A stretch of DNA of 64,000 nt from Caprimulgus europaeus. Its lineage: Eukaryota > Chordata > Aves > Caprimulgiformes > Caprimulgidae. The translations under genes were made by a program, and so were the position numbers. Positions 12,101 to 25,198 of the stretch are shown one piece after another (position 1 is the first letter of the stretch; each line of letters opens with the position of its first letter). The notes under the pieces are model-generated. The model was not told the DNA's origin. It made no database searches and was given only the letters and a program-made list of their open reading frames with translations. The DNA lies in assembly GCA_907165065.1 (NCBI GenBank), contig OU015523.1, forward strand, positions 118,446,246 through 118,510,245. The letters run 5' to 3'.

Positions 12101-15100
12101 AGTAACATATTAAAAACCCCACTGCAGACCTGACCCTGATACTAAATAAATGTTTGGTTGAGAGGACAAGAAATGGGAACATCATGTGCTTCAGAGGAAC
12201 GGGAGAAAAATGACATAGAAAATATTACAGCGAGAAGAACACAGAATTTGCGGCAGGCAGCAGGATTTTTTAGGGCAGCTGTAACAAGGAGAAATTAAGA
12301 GACTCCAGAGTTAAAGCCATCTCATACTTCACATGCTACTATATTCTTTGTAACACATTTTGAAATGTCTTCAATTACAGTATAAACTCTCTACTCATAC
12401 ACAAACAGGGGTTCAAGCATCTTTTGCTATTGGCCCATCTGGTATTGAAAGCACACTTATAAGCTCAGTACTGACTTGATATAGTTTGTACCTGAATAAT
12501 TGTTCAGATTGTTGATACTTAACAGTTGAGATATCTGTGTCTTCTGCACAACATTAGTGTATTTTCATTTAAAGATACCCCATCAAATTTGTATTTCACA
12601 TGCAATGAAGATACACGGAAGAGAGTAAGATACTCTTTTCTTCCCTCTCTGGCATGCTCTGTCTGGCTTACCTAAGCCAGTAACCAAAAGCATCATCCTG
12701 TATCTGCTACTGCATGTGGGAAAAGAAATATTTCCAGTGCACATGACACTAATATAAGTAAAATGTTTTTCAAAATATTTGGAAGTAAAATAGGATTAAA
12801 ATTAGTAATGCAAATTGATGTAAGCATAGAAGAAAGAGATCAGTCAACTTGTTTTATTTTATACACAATATACAATATCATATTACTGTATGTCATTTGG
12901 TGATAAGCAGTAATACCCGTATGTTCAATTTACATTAAATACAGTTGATAAATAGTCCTTCATTTAAAAGCAATATCTCAATTATATAATTTTCTGGAAA
13001 TAAGAATAATATGTAACATAGCTATCTCTTTATCATTACAGTAATGACAGAATAGAATTGTTGGCACTACCTTTTAAATCCAGATATATAGAATGATACA
13101 TTTTCTTCCCAGAAATCACTAGGTTTTATTAAAGGCTGCTCTTTCCCACTCAATTTTTCATCAGTAAGAAACACAGAAGATCTATGGTGAGAGGTCTGAG
13201 TTCATTCAGCTCAACAGAGAAGTTCAGTTTAAACCATTCCTCTCCCCCCTCCAAAAAAAAAAAAAAGCCTAACCCTCAGAATTTAAATTTTAAAAGCATG
13301 CCTTATTTCAGAGGTATGTTACAGTTTTCCTTACCGGGACAAAAGAATCAAATGAATCTTGTTCCTGATTCTCAATAGCTGAAATTGTTCTCAACCAGAG
13401 GAGGTAGCTTGAAATATCAGACATTTCAGAATGCTGCATACTGAAAGCTGTAACATTAGCAGGACTGAGGTGAGACAGACTTGCAAAAGGAGGACTTTGT
13501 CTGTGTTACATAAAGTTCTTAATTAGATCCTTGGTACAAATTGCTATCCAAAGAACAAAAAGTTAATCAAAAAGCTTCATTTGAAGGATAGGAGGGCAAG
13601 ATTAGAGCCAAGACAGCTGTTTCACTTTGGGATAATTGTGCAACTGCCTAATTAGAAAGTGTTCCACTATTCAGAAGTGCAAATATATGTGTGAAAATCA
13701 AAATGTTCCCTTTGTGTTGTTTAGGACAAAATTTTTCACAGCTGGTATTCCTCAGTGGAACTCAGGAGATCTTCATATATTTATATTACAATGCAGCAAG
13801 CACCTAACTCTCAGACTCCTTTAAAATCACAGCCAAAATATGCTCATGGAAAGGAGAAAATTCAAAAGGTACTGAATACAGAATTGTCATGAGAAAAAGT
13901 ATTGCAAGGGCTTTTAGTGACAAACCGTTAAGAATCATCCTACAAATATTTGTTCAATGCAACTAAATCCAAGAAAACTACCCTAACTATCACAGAATAG
14001 TCATGGATGGTTTCTTATCTGTCCCAAGGATGCTATTCCAGCCTCCATTTCCAAAGAGATGTTGTACAACACAGATCTCTCTTAACCTGTTCAGGTTTAT
14101 TTTCCCTGCACTTATGGGTGGCATTATCGTATGGCAGATGTGACAGGACTTCCATCCAGCATCAGACAGACATGTTTATTTTATTCATGGTAAATTCCAG
14201 AGGCCATAGGAATCTTGAAGATTTTAATAAGTACAGTACTTTAGTGACAATATCTATTTGAGAGAAGGGTACATCATACATGAGGGCTTCCTGCTCAGAT
14301 AATTCACACAGAGACTGGCAATACACTGATTTTCTGGAACTAGATGTCACCCTTTGCCACAGAAGTTTTAAAGCAAATCTGAACATCAAAGTTGCTAGGC
14401 AGTCACGATGAGATTGAAATATCAGGTATGAAGGATGCAATACTGGAAATAACATTTATATTCCCCAATTCCTCACCTTCTCATAAAAATGGATTTCCAC
14501 AAGGAAGTAACTATTTGTGGAGAGGGAGAAGGGGTGAGAGGAGAGAGATTGAAAACTGCATAATATGTGGGACAAGGGTAGGAAACAAGTGGCCTTAAAC
14601 TGTATGTCCTTCTCTCTGTATTAAACTCTTTGTTTAGTAGTAATAATTCATTTTAGGACCCCATATACTCATGGCCAAAGTTAACTGAAAAATAATGTCA
14701 GAAGGATCAAAAATAATTGAAAAATCAAGCCAAGTTCAGACACTAATACTCATCAAAAAAGAAAATAAAGAAAAATTAAAAAGTCCTAAAGGTTTGTCTG
14801 GTTAAAAAAAATATTTTATTTCAAAAAAACGTAAAAATATTTCACAATATAGTATAAGTACATTTTGGACAAGCAAGTTCTTAAAAAAAAGATATGAAAA
14901 GTATAACAGAAAAAAAAGAGAAACAGCCTAAGTTAAAAACTGTTGGGTTTTTTTGGTTTTTTTTTTCTGAGGAAACTAATTTCTGAAAAGACTCAAGAAG
15001 GCTTTGCAACGAAACCTGTGTAGTTTTGCAGAGCAGAGGTGAGGAAAGGGAGATTGAAAGCTGCTTCTCCCCTCCACCCTCACACTTACTATTGCTTTAG

Positions 15101-15592
15101 TTAATGAGAAAATTCCACACTAATTTAAATGTTGCAAAAATACTTCAGTCTTAACTAAAATGCAGTATCCCACAAAGCATATTTCAAAAAATACCTTGTT
15201 TGACCAAATGAACATGTCCATACAGTGGAAATTCTGAAATATGTGAACTGTATCCACCAAAGAGCAGGTTAATTTCGTTTTCTTTACAACTCCTTCCATA
15301 AATATTCAGTACATTATTTAGTATAATGGCTTGAATAGACCTTTGGTTTGACCCAGTACAGTTGTTTATATCATCTCACAACACGATCAGTACTATTTGC
15401 TTCTCAGAAAAGTGGAAGACTTAAAAATGGGAGCATAAATAATTAGCCAATTTTTCAGCAACTTGCACAGCTAAAGATTAAACCATTATCTTTTAGGACA
15501 TAAAATGGATTCATTATTGTGAAAATGGTTGCAGCTACTTTGTTATATTCCTTAATAAGCTCGTAATATAAAGTTTAGTTTACAGAGTACCT
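6156..15592. other. Long repeat-poor intronic stretch (9.4 kb)
   Basis: No interspersed repeat was recognised. Holds a short (AAT)/(AAC) microsatellite at 11413-11441 and a small perfect inverted repeat at 7011-7031 (8-bp arms, 5-base loop). The AT-rich block 7000-7520 has the look of constrained non-coding DNA, but that cannot be judged from one genome. Open frames of up to 108 aa show no domain. Confidence 0.55.
11413..11441. repeat. (AAT)n/(AAC)n microsatellite
   Basis: An imperfect run of AAT and AAC triplets about 29 bases long. Confidence 0.85.
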
Positions 15593-16309
15593 TGTCCTGT
15601 AAATTTGAGAGATCCAAACAGACCATGACAGACACAGCTGAGCCCATCAGCCAAGCTGTTAGCACCTCTGTGAGAATGTACTTAATAAAGGACAGAAAAT
15701 GCTGAGGAGGAGAGAATGAGCGAACAACTGGCCCAGAGCAGTAGGAGGTTCTGCATGGAAGGGAAGACACATCCCCAAGGAGACTGTAGCCAATGGATAA
15801 GTCCATGCTGGAGCAGGTACTCCCTCAAGGGACTGCAGCCATGAAGGAACCACAGTGGTGAGAAGGAAACCAGTAAGAAGAAGGAGCAGTGGAACAAAAT
15901 AATGAGAAGGAAGGAGCGGCAGACAGAAATTGCCACATCCTGACCCCAACCTCCCACACCACCTGTCACCTCACCAAGGGGACCAAGTATAACCTGCAGC
16001 GATAACAAGGAGGAAAGAGAGGTGCCTGGAGTGAAGGTGAGCCTGTGAAACTGGGACGAGAGGTGTTTTCCTTAACTCTTTTTTGTTTCTCAATACCCAA
16101 CTCAGTAATTAAACGTTTACGTTAATTGGGAATAAATTAAGTTGAATTCCCCAAGTGGAGTCTGTTTTGCCTGTGATAGTAATTGGTGAGCAACTTTCCT
16201 ATTTTTATTTCTACTCATGAGCTTTCTTGATCCCATTCTTCCCATTTTGTCCTGATGCTGCTGCAGGTTGTGTGGGCACTTGGCTGCCAGCTGGGACTAA
16301 CCCACCACA
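15593..16309 (+). mobile_element. Solo LTR of an avian endogenous retrovirus (ERVL-like), old
   Basis: The stretch resembles a recalled avian LTR consensus through landmarks such as GAGCCCATCAGCCAAGCTG, the AATAAA polyadenylation signal at 16131-16136, the block GGAGTCTGTTTTGCCTGTGA after it, and the terminus CTAACCCACCACA ending in CA at 16309. The left end is placed at a TG at 15593, but no matching target duplication was found, so that boundary is uncertain. No internal retroviral genes flank it. Divergence and low CpG suggest an old fossil. Orientation is opposite to DLG2. Confidence 0.65.
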
Positions 16310-19300
16310 TCTTGACCTATGGTACCTCCAGATAAAGGACATTTCAGAAGACTTCCCATCATACTTAGAAACTGATCTTATAGAATACCTAGAACTTTTC
16401 CAGTATCTCTGAAAAACCACTACAGACATGTGGTGGTCAATTAACTCTATCCTAGCAAAAACCAGGACATTATAATACCTCAGGTCAAGATAGTGATGAC
16501 AAAACATGGATAAAGAACTTACAATGGATAAAGATCAAAGTATCACAAAAGCTGACACAACTACATCAAATAAAAGCTCATACAGTTTATACACAAAGAC
16601 ACAATGTCCCAGATACCTTCTTATATTGATAGGAAAAATAACATTTCAGGTTCATTTATGCCTTAAATGTGTAATGCCATTTCTAATGCATATTTATTTC
16701 TATGAAAACAAGTACTGCTATCAGTCAAGTAAATGTTAAATAATTCAACCAGTAAAATTACTTTTTATAGTTTGATGTAACAGATCAGCTGGGAATACCC
16801 CACTATGTCTCCAGAAGAGAATTTTAGAAATTACTTAACTGTACCTCACCCTTTTACATCTCTCCAACTGGATTACTGCCTTCCTATGAAACATTAAAAT
16901 GATTAATTTTTAAAATAAATTTTAGTAGAGAATAGCTTCTATAAAGCTTCACTGGAGTTTTGCCAATGGGTTCCTTACAAACCTCTTAATACATGAAGAA
17001 CAAATGACTGAGATAACTGAGTGGTTCATAAGTATTTTACATTAGAAGACTAAGAGCAATATAGCCATGCAATTATTCACATAGGTGTATTTATTTATGC
17101 TTGTAGAAATGTGTGTGCTGTTTAAGTCTGAAGGGCTTTAGTGGTTGTTCTTACTGAATTTTCAAAGGGAAGTAGGAATAGCATCGTGATTGCCCAGTTC
17201 CAGCCCAAAACTCTTGCATCATGATGGCTGAACTTTTGCATCCAATAATCAGAGGCAGTAATACTGGTTTCAGATAAACTGAAATCCTACTTCAGTAACT
17301 TTTCACACTAGTGCTGCTGGAGTTAAAGATCAATTATTGCAGCAATTAAAACTGACTTTTGTGGCCTTCGAACTCCTTTGCTGGATTCAATCTGAGTGTC
17401 AAATGTTGATAGTGGAAGAACATGTCTTTCTGCTTAAAACAATGTGATATTAAAAGTTACTTACATGCCAGCTAGGCCTAGTCAAGTTTATAGTCTAAAA
17501 CAGATAACAGGAGACTCGAGGCAGTGAATCTTTGATAAGGTAGTGATGCATTTTTGTGGAGACCAAAGTGTTGTAAACAGGCCAAGAGATGGACTAAGCA
17601 TGCACAGAAGAAAAGTTCAACTAAAGGGCACAATGACAAAAGTTTCCATGATCATCAGACAACCCCTGAAGATGACCATTATGCATGCAAAAAGGACATT
17701 TCAATGTGTTAATGAGTTCTTGGAAATATGATGAATATGTTAATGATTTCTTGGAAAAAAAAAAGAATATGCATGCTTTGATAGTATAAAGCTTTTGTAG
17801 AGGGAAAAATTGGTATGCACGATAGGTGATCCCCTGTGCATCCAGCACTGTAATAAGGAATGTCTGCCTTCTAAAACTCCAAAATGAGTCTAAAGAGTTT
17901 CTTCTGACCAGCTTTTTCATTACCAAAGTCTACAAAAATATAATTTTCTTTCCTCTTCTCGTCTTGCCAATTTTGTTACTGTAGTTTCAACAAAAAATAA
18001 AGATTATTAATAAATAAAGGAGCATAATTTTCTGCGCATTTGATATATACATCTTTGAAAGTATCTCAACTTTTTTTTTAAATCCTGACAGTCTGAATAT
18101 CAGATTAATTTTTAAAGGTGTTTTAATGATTTTTGTTCTTTTTCTTTACTTTTACATAGAAATGGAATGGACAGTAGCATGAACTAAAAAAAGATCTAAT
18201 CAGTCAATCTAATTGCAGGTTAGACTACTGCTTTGGTCCCAGTTCAGAAGGGTACTTAACTTTTGGTGTGACTTCAGCATCCAAAATTATGCCAGTACTG
18301 CCAAGTCCCACTAACATAGACTATTTCAGTGTGCTTAGGGAACAGCGTTAAGCACTGTGTGGAACTGTGGTCCACAAAGTTTTCACTTTCCTCTCTCCTG
18401 GCATGACTTCTTATTGAAATCCTGTTTTCCAGATGCCCCTGAAGAAAAATACTGCTTAAGAAGTTTCATTTATCTTTAATGACTTTTTGTCATTGTTTTG
18501 TTCTTACATTTTCAGTATTTTTCTCCTCTTATTCCAACTTTACCAATTTAGTAGCACAAGAACTGGTTAAACTGTGTTGTCCAGCTCTGCACAACATCCC
18601 ACAACAGACTGAGGATAATTCAAACTGCTGAAGTAACCATCCTGTATTGATATAAAGGCTTGAAGTGGTAGTGCTGGTTGAGTTCTTTGTACCTCCAAGC
18701 CAGTATGTCAGTCACTCCAAGAGTACAGCACTTCCATTAGCTGAAGTTTCTCATCGATTGAATGAGCTGATGCAAACTGACCCACTTCAGCAAAGACCTC
18801 CCTACTCACTGCAAAGCACTCTTCAGTAACATGAAGAACCACTAACCTCAAAAAGATAGAAATCCTATCAAAATACACAGGCTCATGGATTCAGGAAGTC
18901 ACTGGGATTCCCATCAAGGGGACTGCGCTTGACACCACACCTCCATAGTGGCAACAAGCAGCAAATGCCCTGGGAGGTCCAGGGGAGAACAGATTCCAGA
19001 TACCCTTCCACATAGATGTGTTAGCCAAAACCCAGCATAAACCAGCTAAAAATTAGAGTACTTCAACAAATAGTGCAGGTTGGCCCAGTCTAGCTGTTGC
19101 TTACATGACTAATCTATGATAAAGGGGTTGAAAATGCAAAGCTCCCCTTTTGTTTTATGGACAATCCACAAAATATTTGTTAATCTCCCTGCCTCAGCCA
19201 GTCTGAAATCGAATGAACATTGACTTAACTCACAAATTTATCAGAGAACAAAAGAATCATATAGCTGTCCCTTCTGAGGTGCTTTAAGAAATATCAGGAC

Positions 19301-21614
19301 ATTGGGCATTAACAACATCTGGAGAAAACACAAACAGGATCAGTTTTGCTTTGATTACTGTTTCCTGCCCGTGGTTATTTGTTGAACACCAACTAATACT
19401 TCCATTTGCAAAAATAATTTCCTTCATCTTTGCAGTTTTATTATTGCTATGATTATTAAAAAAAGCAAAACCAAGCTCCTTTACCCCTCATCCTCCAGCC
19501 ACCAGTTGTTTCTGATGTGGCAATTCTGTTTCTTTTTGCGTTTTGCTGTTTTTTCAGATTTGCTGAACTCCCAAGTGCAAGAGGTAACATGATGAAATAG
19601 AAATTGGCAGAAAGTACATTAAAGTTATTATCACCTGAGGACAAATCCTGGCAAGTGAACCACAAGAAAAAAGACTTCCATCTGGAAATAAGACAAAGAG
19701 CATACAGGTAAACCCAGTAATTCCACTACTGTTTTGGCAGCCATTCAAAAAAGTGAAAATACAGATGAGGTATGAAAAAAAAAAATATATGTAGAAGTAA
19801 TGGGGCTCTTCAGAAAGAAGACAGAAAGTGGCAAAGGTAAGAAGCAAACCAGGTCCCTGATTTCCCCAGTACCAAAACGTGTTTTGAAAGGGCATTATAT
19901 AAAATGAGAAAAAGGCAACCTTTTGGTTAGAGATGGCAAGAGCTATCATCAGAAGATACGAGGACCCAAGAATTATGAATCTGAAGAGCTTTTTAGTTTT
20001 TGACCATTCAGCAGATTAGTTCTGCAATTCTGCATTTTCATCCACTGCAAAGAGCTGATTCATTCCTTTCTGTATTCTCCGTATGATTAACGTAATGATT
20101 TATTTCTTGGTACATGGACTAGTTTAGCTGATAGACAGAAACCAACACTTAAAACCAAAGCAACTAGGAGTGATAACCTCAATTTTCAGCACAAATTACT
20201 TAAAGAGCAATGTATCAGTTCCAAGTTTGTGCTGACTACATAGACTTAAAGATATTTCAGTAAACACAGAAGATCCACTGAAAATACACTCATGACAACC
20301 CACAGAAAAAAAAGAACTACAAAAGGCAGTATTTTTTGAGATTTATTCTCACAGAAGTGTTCAGATTGCTACCACTGTACTACTTGCAATGGCTGAGCAA
20401 GCTAACTGTCCCAGAGGCAACTGCAAGATAACATGAATCTGCTTATTACATATATTACACCTGTATGTGGCACATTACAGAAAAAGTATATTATAGTAAA
20501 ATAAAAGAAATTGGTATTGCCCCTCCTTGTATTTCTGTAGGGTTTCACTTCTTTAAAATAAAGATTTAAATAATATTGATTAAAAATATAATAATAATCA
20601 CAGCAACCTATAAATGTTTTCAAACCTGTTGAAAATCATATAGGTCAGGGTTTTCAGAAATGCTAAAGATTAATGTATTCAGTGGATGCCTAGCTAAGTG
20701 AGTGCTTCCAAAAATCAGACACTTTGAAAGTATGAAGATGTAGCACCCTCTTCCTTACCTCCTCCCCAAATTTTGCCTAACTATGTCTCTAGTGACTTGT
20801 TACCGGTTATTCACCTGCAGACGAGTTCTACCTTTAACCAATCCCTTGATACTGTTATTCTGCTCTGAATATGCAATGCTAAGAAGCAGTTCCTGAAAAA
20901 TTAAATCAATGGACTCTGGGGTTATAAGGTTCTCAGTACTTGAATAAATGTCATTGCTGCAAAAGTTTTAATGTATTTCATATACAAATGAATACACATT
21001 AGTAGGATGAATAGCAAGAAAAATATTAATAAGCTGCAGTGGAACCTGGATTTGATTCACAGATTTGAAGGATTCTCAGGTTAAACAGTCTGGTTTTACT
21101 TTCACATATGTGTTTTTATTATGTGTTAGGAAGAAGCACAGAGTAATGTGCCATAATCCCTCCAAGGCTGAAACCAGGAGCTGTGCTGAGTTCTGATAAG
21201 TCAGAGATGTACATGTCTAATGAAGAAAACTGATGATGATCAAATCGCTTAGATCTTTTGTTTTTAAATAACTCCATATCCTAGCAATTAAAAAAAAAAA
21301 ATAAAAATCCTTGCTCTACCCATCATTAGAAGATGTGACCTGAATATCTGCCCTGCTTTAGTTTGTGCATAGCTGCATAAAATGTTATCATTTACCTACT
21401 AATGCATTAAAACATCACATGTATTAAAACATGAACGTATAAAGGTTTTGTACACTATAAATGTGCATACTCAGTATCACCCTTTTTCCATCTTTACACA
21501 CACAATTAAAAACTGGAAAAGAATCCATGTCATAGAAGTGAGATATCTTACTGATAGAGTAGAAATAGCAGCTAGCTAGGAAAATTGCTATACAGAGACA
21601 CAGTTGAATTCATA

Positions 21615-21632
21615 GAAGTACTGCAGTACTTC
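21615..21632. repeat. 18-bp perfect palindrome
   Basis: GAAGTACTGCAGTACTTC is its own reverse complement. Further copies of AGTACT-type words follow within 35 bases (21635-21656), giving a small quasi-palindromic cluster. Confidence 0.8.
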
Positions 21633-24294
21633 ATAGTACTTCATATTGCAGTACTACATAGTGTAAGTTTTGATAGCTGTGGTTGGCTGGGTTTTTTAGT
21701 TTTGTTTTTTAAACTATATCTTACTAAAATTGCATTTTAAAAGTTGTATTTTAGAAGAAAACTGTTGAAAACAACCAAAAAAACCCCAATAATAGACATG
21801 TGTCTTTTCTATAAGCTTAAAGCACTTGCCTCTAAACCTAAGCTTGAGCAAACCAGTGGTGTACAAAGACCAAGGACCGTTCAGAATGTGGTAGCAAACA
21901 TGACAGCGTCAGCCCCAGAGAGAATGTGGGACCAGGGCTCTGATTTTTTACTGCCTTATTGAATATCTAGATAAGAATTTTTAGTTCTTCCAAAATGCCA
22001 TTTCCCTGTTCAAGTCTATCTGCCTGACTGCAGTCTCACAGAGCTAAATACAGCTGCAACAACTGACCTGCGACAAGTGACTTGTATACTCATGACTACA
22101 AGACAGACAGATTTTGAGAGAACCCAGATGTGTCTGCTGAACAGAAAGTGAGAAGACAAAGGGAAAGTGAACAAGGTGTCCCCAAAACTCTCCATTTCTT
22201 AAGTGAAACATATTTTTTTTGCCAGAGTTCTTGGAGGTAGTAAAGAGCTTGATACAAGTTTCTGCACTTAGCACAGGGAGGCCCCCAAGTGCTGTTGTGT
22301 TGTGTTGTCAAAGCCAAAACGCACACATCAGATGGCACATTAAGTGTGACTACCCTTGAAAGGGGCAGCTGCATCCTATCTTGTGGCATGAGACATGTCA
22401 CTTGTCACATGCTTCTGCTCTCAGCCTTGTGCTGGCACTAGAAGCTGTGCTGTGGACTTCAAGCTGGGCCAGGAAATAGGTCTCTCAAACACCTTTCCCC
22501 CCTTCTCCCCACCCCTGCTTTAACTTTCTGGCATATCAGTTCTCTGACTGAGCCCAGTACGCAATCATAGCAACCAACACAATGAAGGAGGCAAAGCGTA
22601 GGGCCAGGACCCCACTCTTCTGGCAACCACTCTTAAGTGGAGCACAGCTGCATTTCTCCTTCACAAAGCTGTCAAAATCACATATTTCTCAAAATAGACC
22701 CTACAGAATGAAGAAAAATAAAAACAGAGCTTAGACCTTACTCACATTTTCAATAAATATTTAATGTACTCAGCTATCAGATGAGTGATGGCTGCAACAT
22801 AAGAACTTGGATAAACCAGCACACAGAGAAATAGCAAAGTTTCTGTGATCATGAATGCAATAAATACCAGTGTAGCATGGAGGAAATGTTTATTAGAATT
22901 TAAAAGAAAAACAAATGTAAACAAGGAGCCTCAAAAGCTTCTGTTTGACTGTTTTCCTATCTGAGTGCAGCATAGCTGCTCTACCACGTCAGTAACTGGA
23001 AGCCTATGGCACTACTCCATCCTTCTCTCATTTGAAGTGCGTAATGAAAATCATTTGTCTGATGTTCTGTTTGACCACTTACATAAGCAATCTCAGCTGC
23101 TGAAGTTAACCTGCTTCTCCTTGTACAAATACCCAACCAGAAAGGTAAAACTCCATATTAAAAGTACAATATATCTAAACCAAAACCAGCTGTTATTTTG
23201 CTAAATTGGATTTTGTACTGCATTCATAGATGGCTCCTGTGACTTAAAAGAGAGCTTATACCAGAACTGGAATTTACAAAAAGGATTATTTTGTTTGTTT
23301 TTCTGATGTTCATTTTAGATATTACAGAACCTGTATTTTGAATACATAAAGAAGTCTTTTTTGATCCCTGTATTTCTAACTCTCAAAACAATGGGAGTTT
23401 TTGAAATTAGGTGACTATTGAGCTGATTCACCTGACTAACAGCAGTAATTTATAAAAAATATAAAAAGGTAAATGAATATATGTTATTTAATTTATAAAC
23501 TGTATTGTAACAATCTATGGCTTATTTCAAAGCATGCATAGTTTTTAAAAGCAAAGTAATTTAATCCATAATACTTTTTTTGGCTTTGTTTTTATTAACT
23601 TTCATCCAAAAGCCACATGCAGACATGAGGAAACAGAGAGCTAAATTGGCAAACTCTGTAAATCCTGTCATTACTACAATCAGAAACTCGCTTCAGGTTT
23701 TTTGGTAGGGAACTCTGACATTTTCACAGTTGATTCAAATACCCCAGAACAGCAAAGATAGCCATTTCTAAAACAGAAATCAATTTTCAGCTTGTGTCTT
23801 CAAGTCATGCCAAAATAGCTGAGACAAATTCTATCTGAATCTCAGCCATTGCTCAGCATCCAGCTATAAACTGTCATGCATCATCCTTCACTTACTTTGT
23901 TTTGATTAGACCCAAACCATCTTGCTGAGTTGCTGTAAAGCTTTTCCATCTTTTAATGCCTAATTTAAATGTAGTGGAACATTAGACAGAAAGAACAATC
24001 AGGGTTATCAACTCTTACTTCTATCATTTTAAGCAAGCCATAAGGCAACATTTTTTTTTTCCCTGTAGTCCAGAGACCATCCAGTCCATCAATCCTGTTG
24101 ATGTGCCACAGAACTGTTCCAGCAACCTATAACCTCACAAGTCAGTGGAGGAGACAGGATCGTGTCGTGTGCCATCAGAGTAATACAGGACAGACCAAAG
24201 ACCTCCCTGTGATGGTAAGGAGCTTGTTAGGTGAAAATTCCTGAATATTCCTAGGAATGGATACATGGTAGAGTATAGAAAAAGTGAAGGGGTG

Positions 24295-24314
24295 AAAAAA
24301 AAAAAAAAAAAAAG
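24295..24314. repeat. Poly-A run, 20 bases
   Basis: Uninterrupted A run. No adjacent retroposed sequence was recognised. Confidence 0.9.
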
Positions 24315-25160
24315 GTGTTGCATCCCTTTGGGCTCTGCCAGTCTAGTCCTATGGATTTGCCCTTCTGTTCTCAAATCTGATGTACAGTTTATCCACACGT
24401 GAATATATATGCCAAGTATCAGAGAAATTTATCAATAGCAGAAGGACGATGAGAGCACTTGTGCAGTTTTGGCCAATTACCAATGCTAGAAACAATCACC
24501 TTCCAAATTCTACTGTTCCCTTCCCATGTCCCCTTTCATCCCTCCTGAAAATCCCAGAAGCCAAGTTATATGTCAAGGGGAGAAAATGTTCTTGGCTTCT
24601 TGAGTCATCTAGGAGGAGAAGCTTTGAAACATGGGATTAATTAAATGCAAATCTAAATATGGTGCAACAAATCATGCAAATTAAGCATTAACATATTTAT
24701 GACTGAACAATCAGCAGGAGCCAAAACACTTGTAGATAAATTATAAATCATTACTGTAATTGGTTAGTACAGTATAAAGCATATATTTTTCCTTTTCAGT
24801 ATTTATATGAAAATACAGAGAATATCTTGCACACAAATACTTTCATGATCTCTGTAACCATGCCTGTTTCACAACTGTCTTTGCTGCCACTTGAAATTAT
24901 GTATTATCAAAAACATTAACACTGATGAAAGACCTGATACATTAATAGAAGGAGTCAGAAAATTATACAACAAAATAAAAGAATATCCACTTTTATTTTA
25001 TTCCCAATGGCCTTTGCAAAGCAATGCTACATTATCACTCTAGGCAGAGGTGGATGAATGCCCCCTTGAGACCACCGTGGAAAATCTGGAATTAATAACA
25101 CATCCCCAGGTTCCTGAGTATGTAGAACACAAATCCTCATGACTAGTGCTGGGATTCTCT

Positions 25161-25163
<3 letters not shown>

Positions 25164-25194
<31 letters not shown>
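25164..25194. repeat. Poly-T run, 31 bases
   Basis: Uninterrupted T run preceded by CTCTCTC. It could be the tail of a minus-strand processed copy, but no body was recognised next to it. Confidence 0.9.

Positions 25195-25198
<4 letters not shown>

Noticed and set aside
19554-19949. 131-residue Phe/Leu-rich frame on the minus strand, membrane-like
   Set aside because: Composition follows from A/T-rich DNA; no signal, domain or splice context, and it lies within the DLG2 intron.
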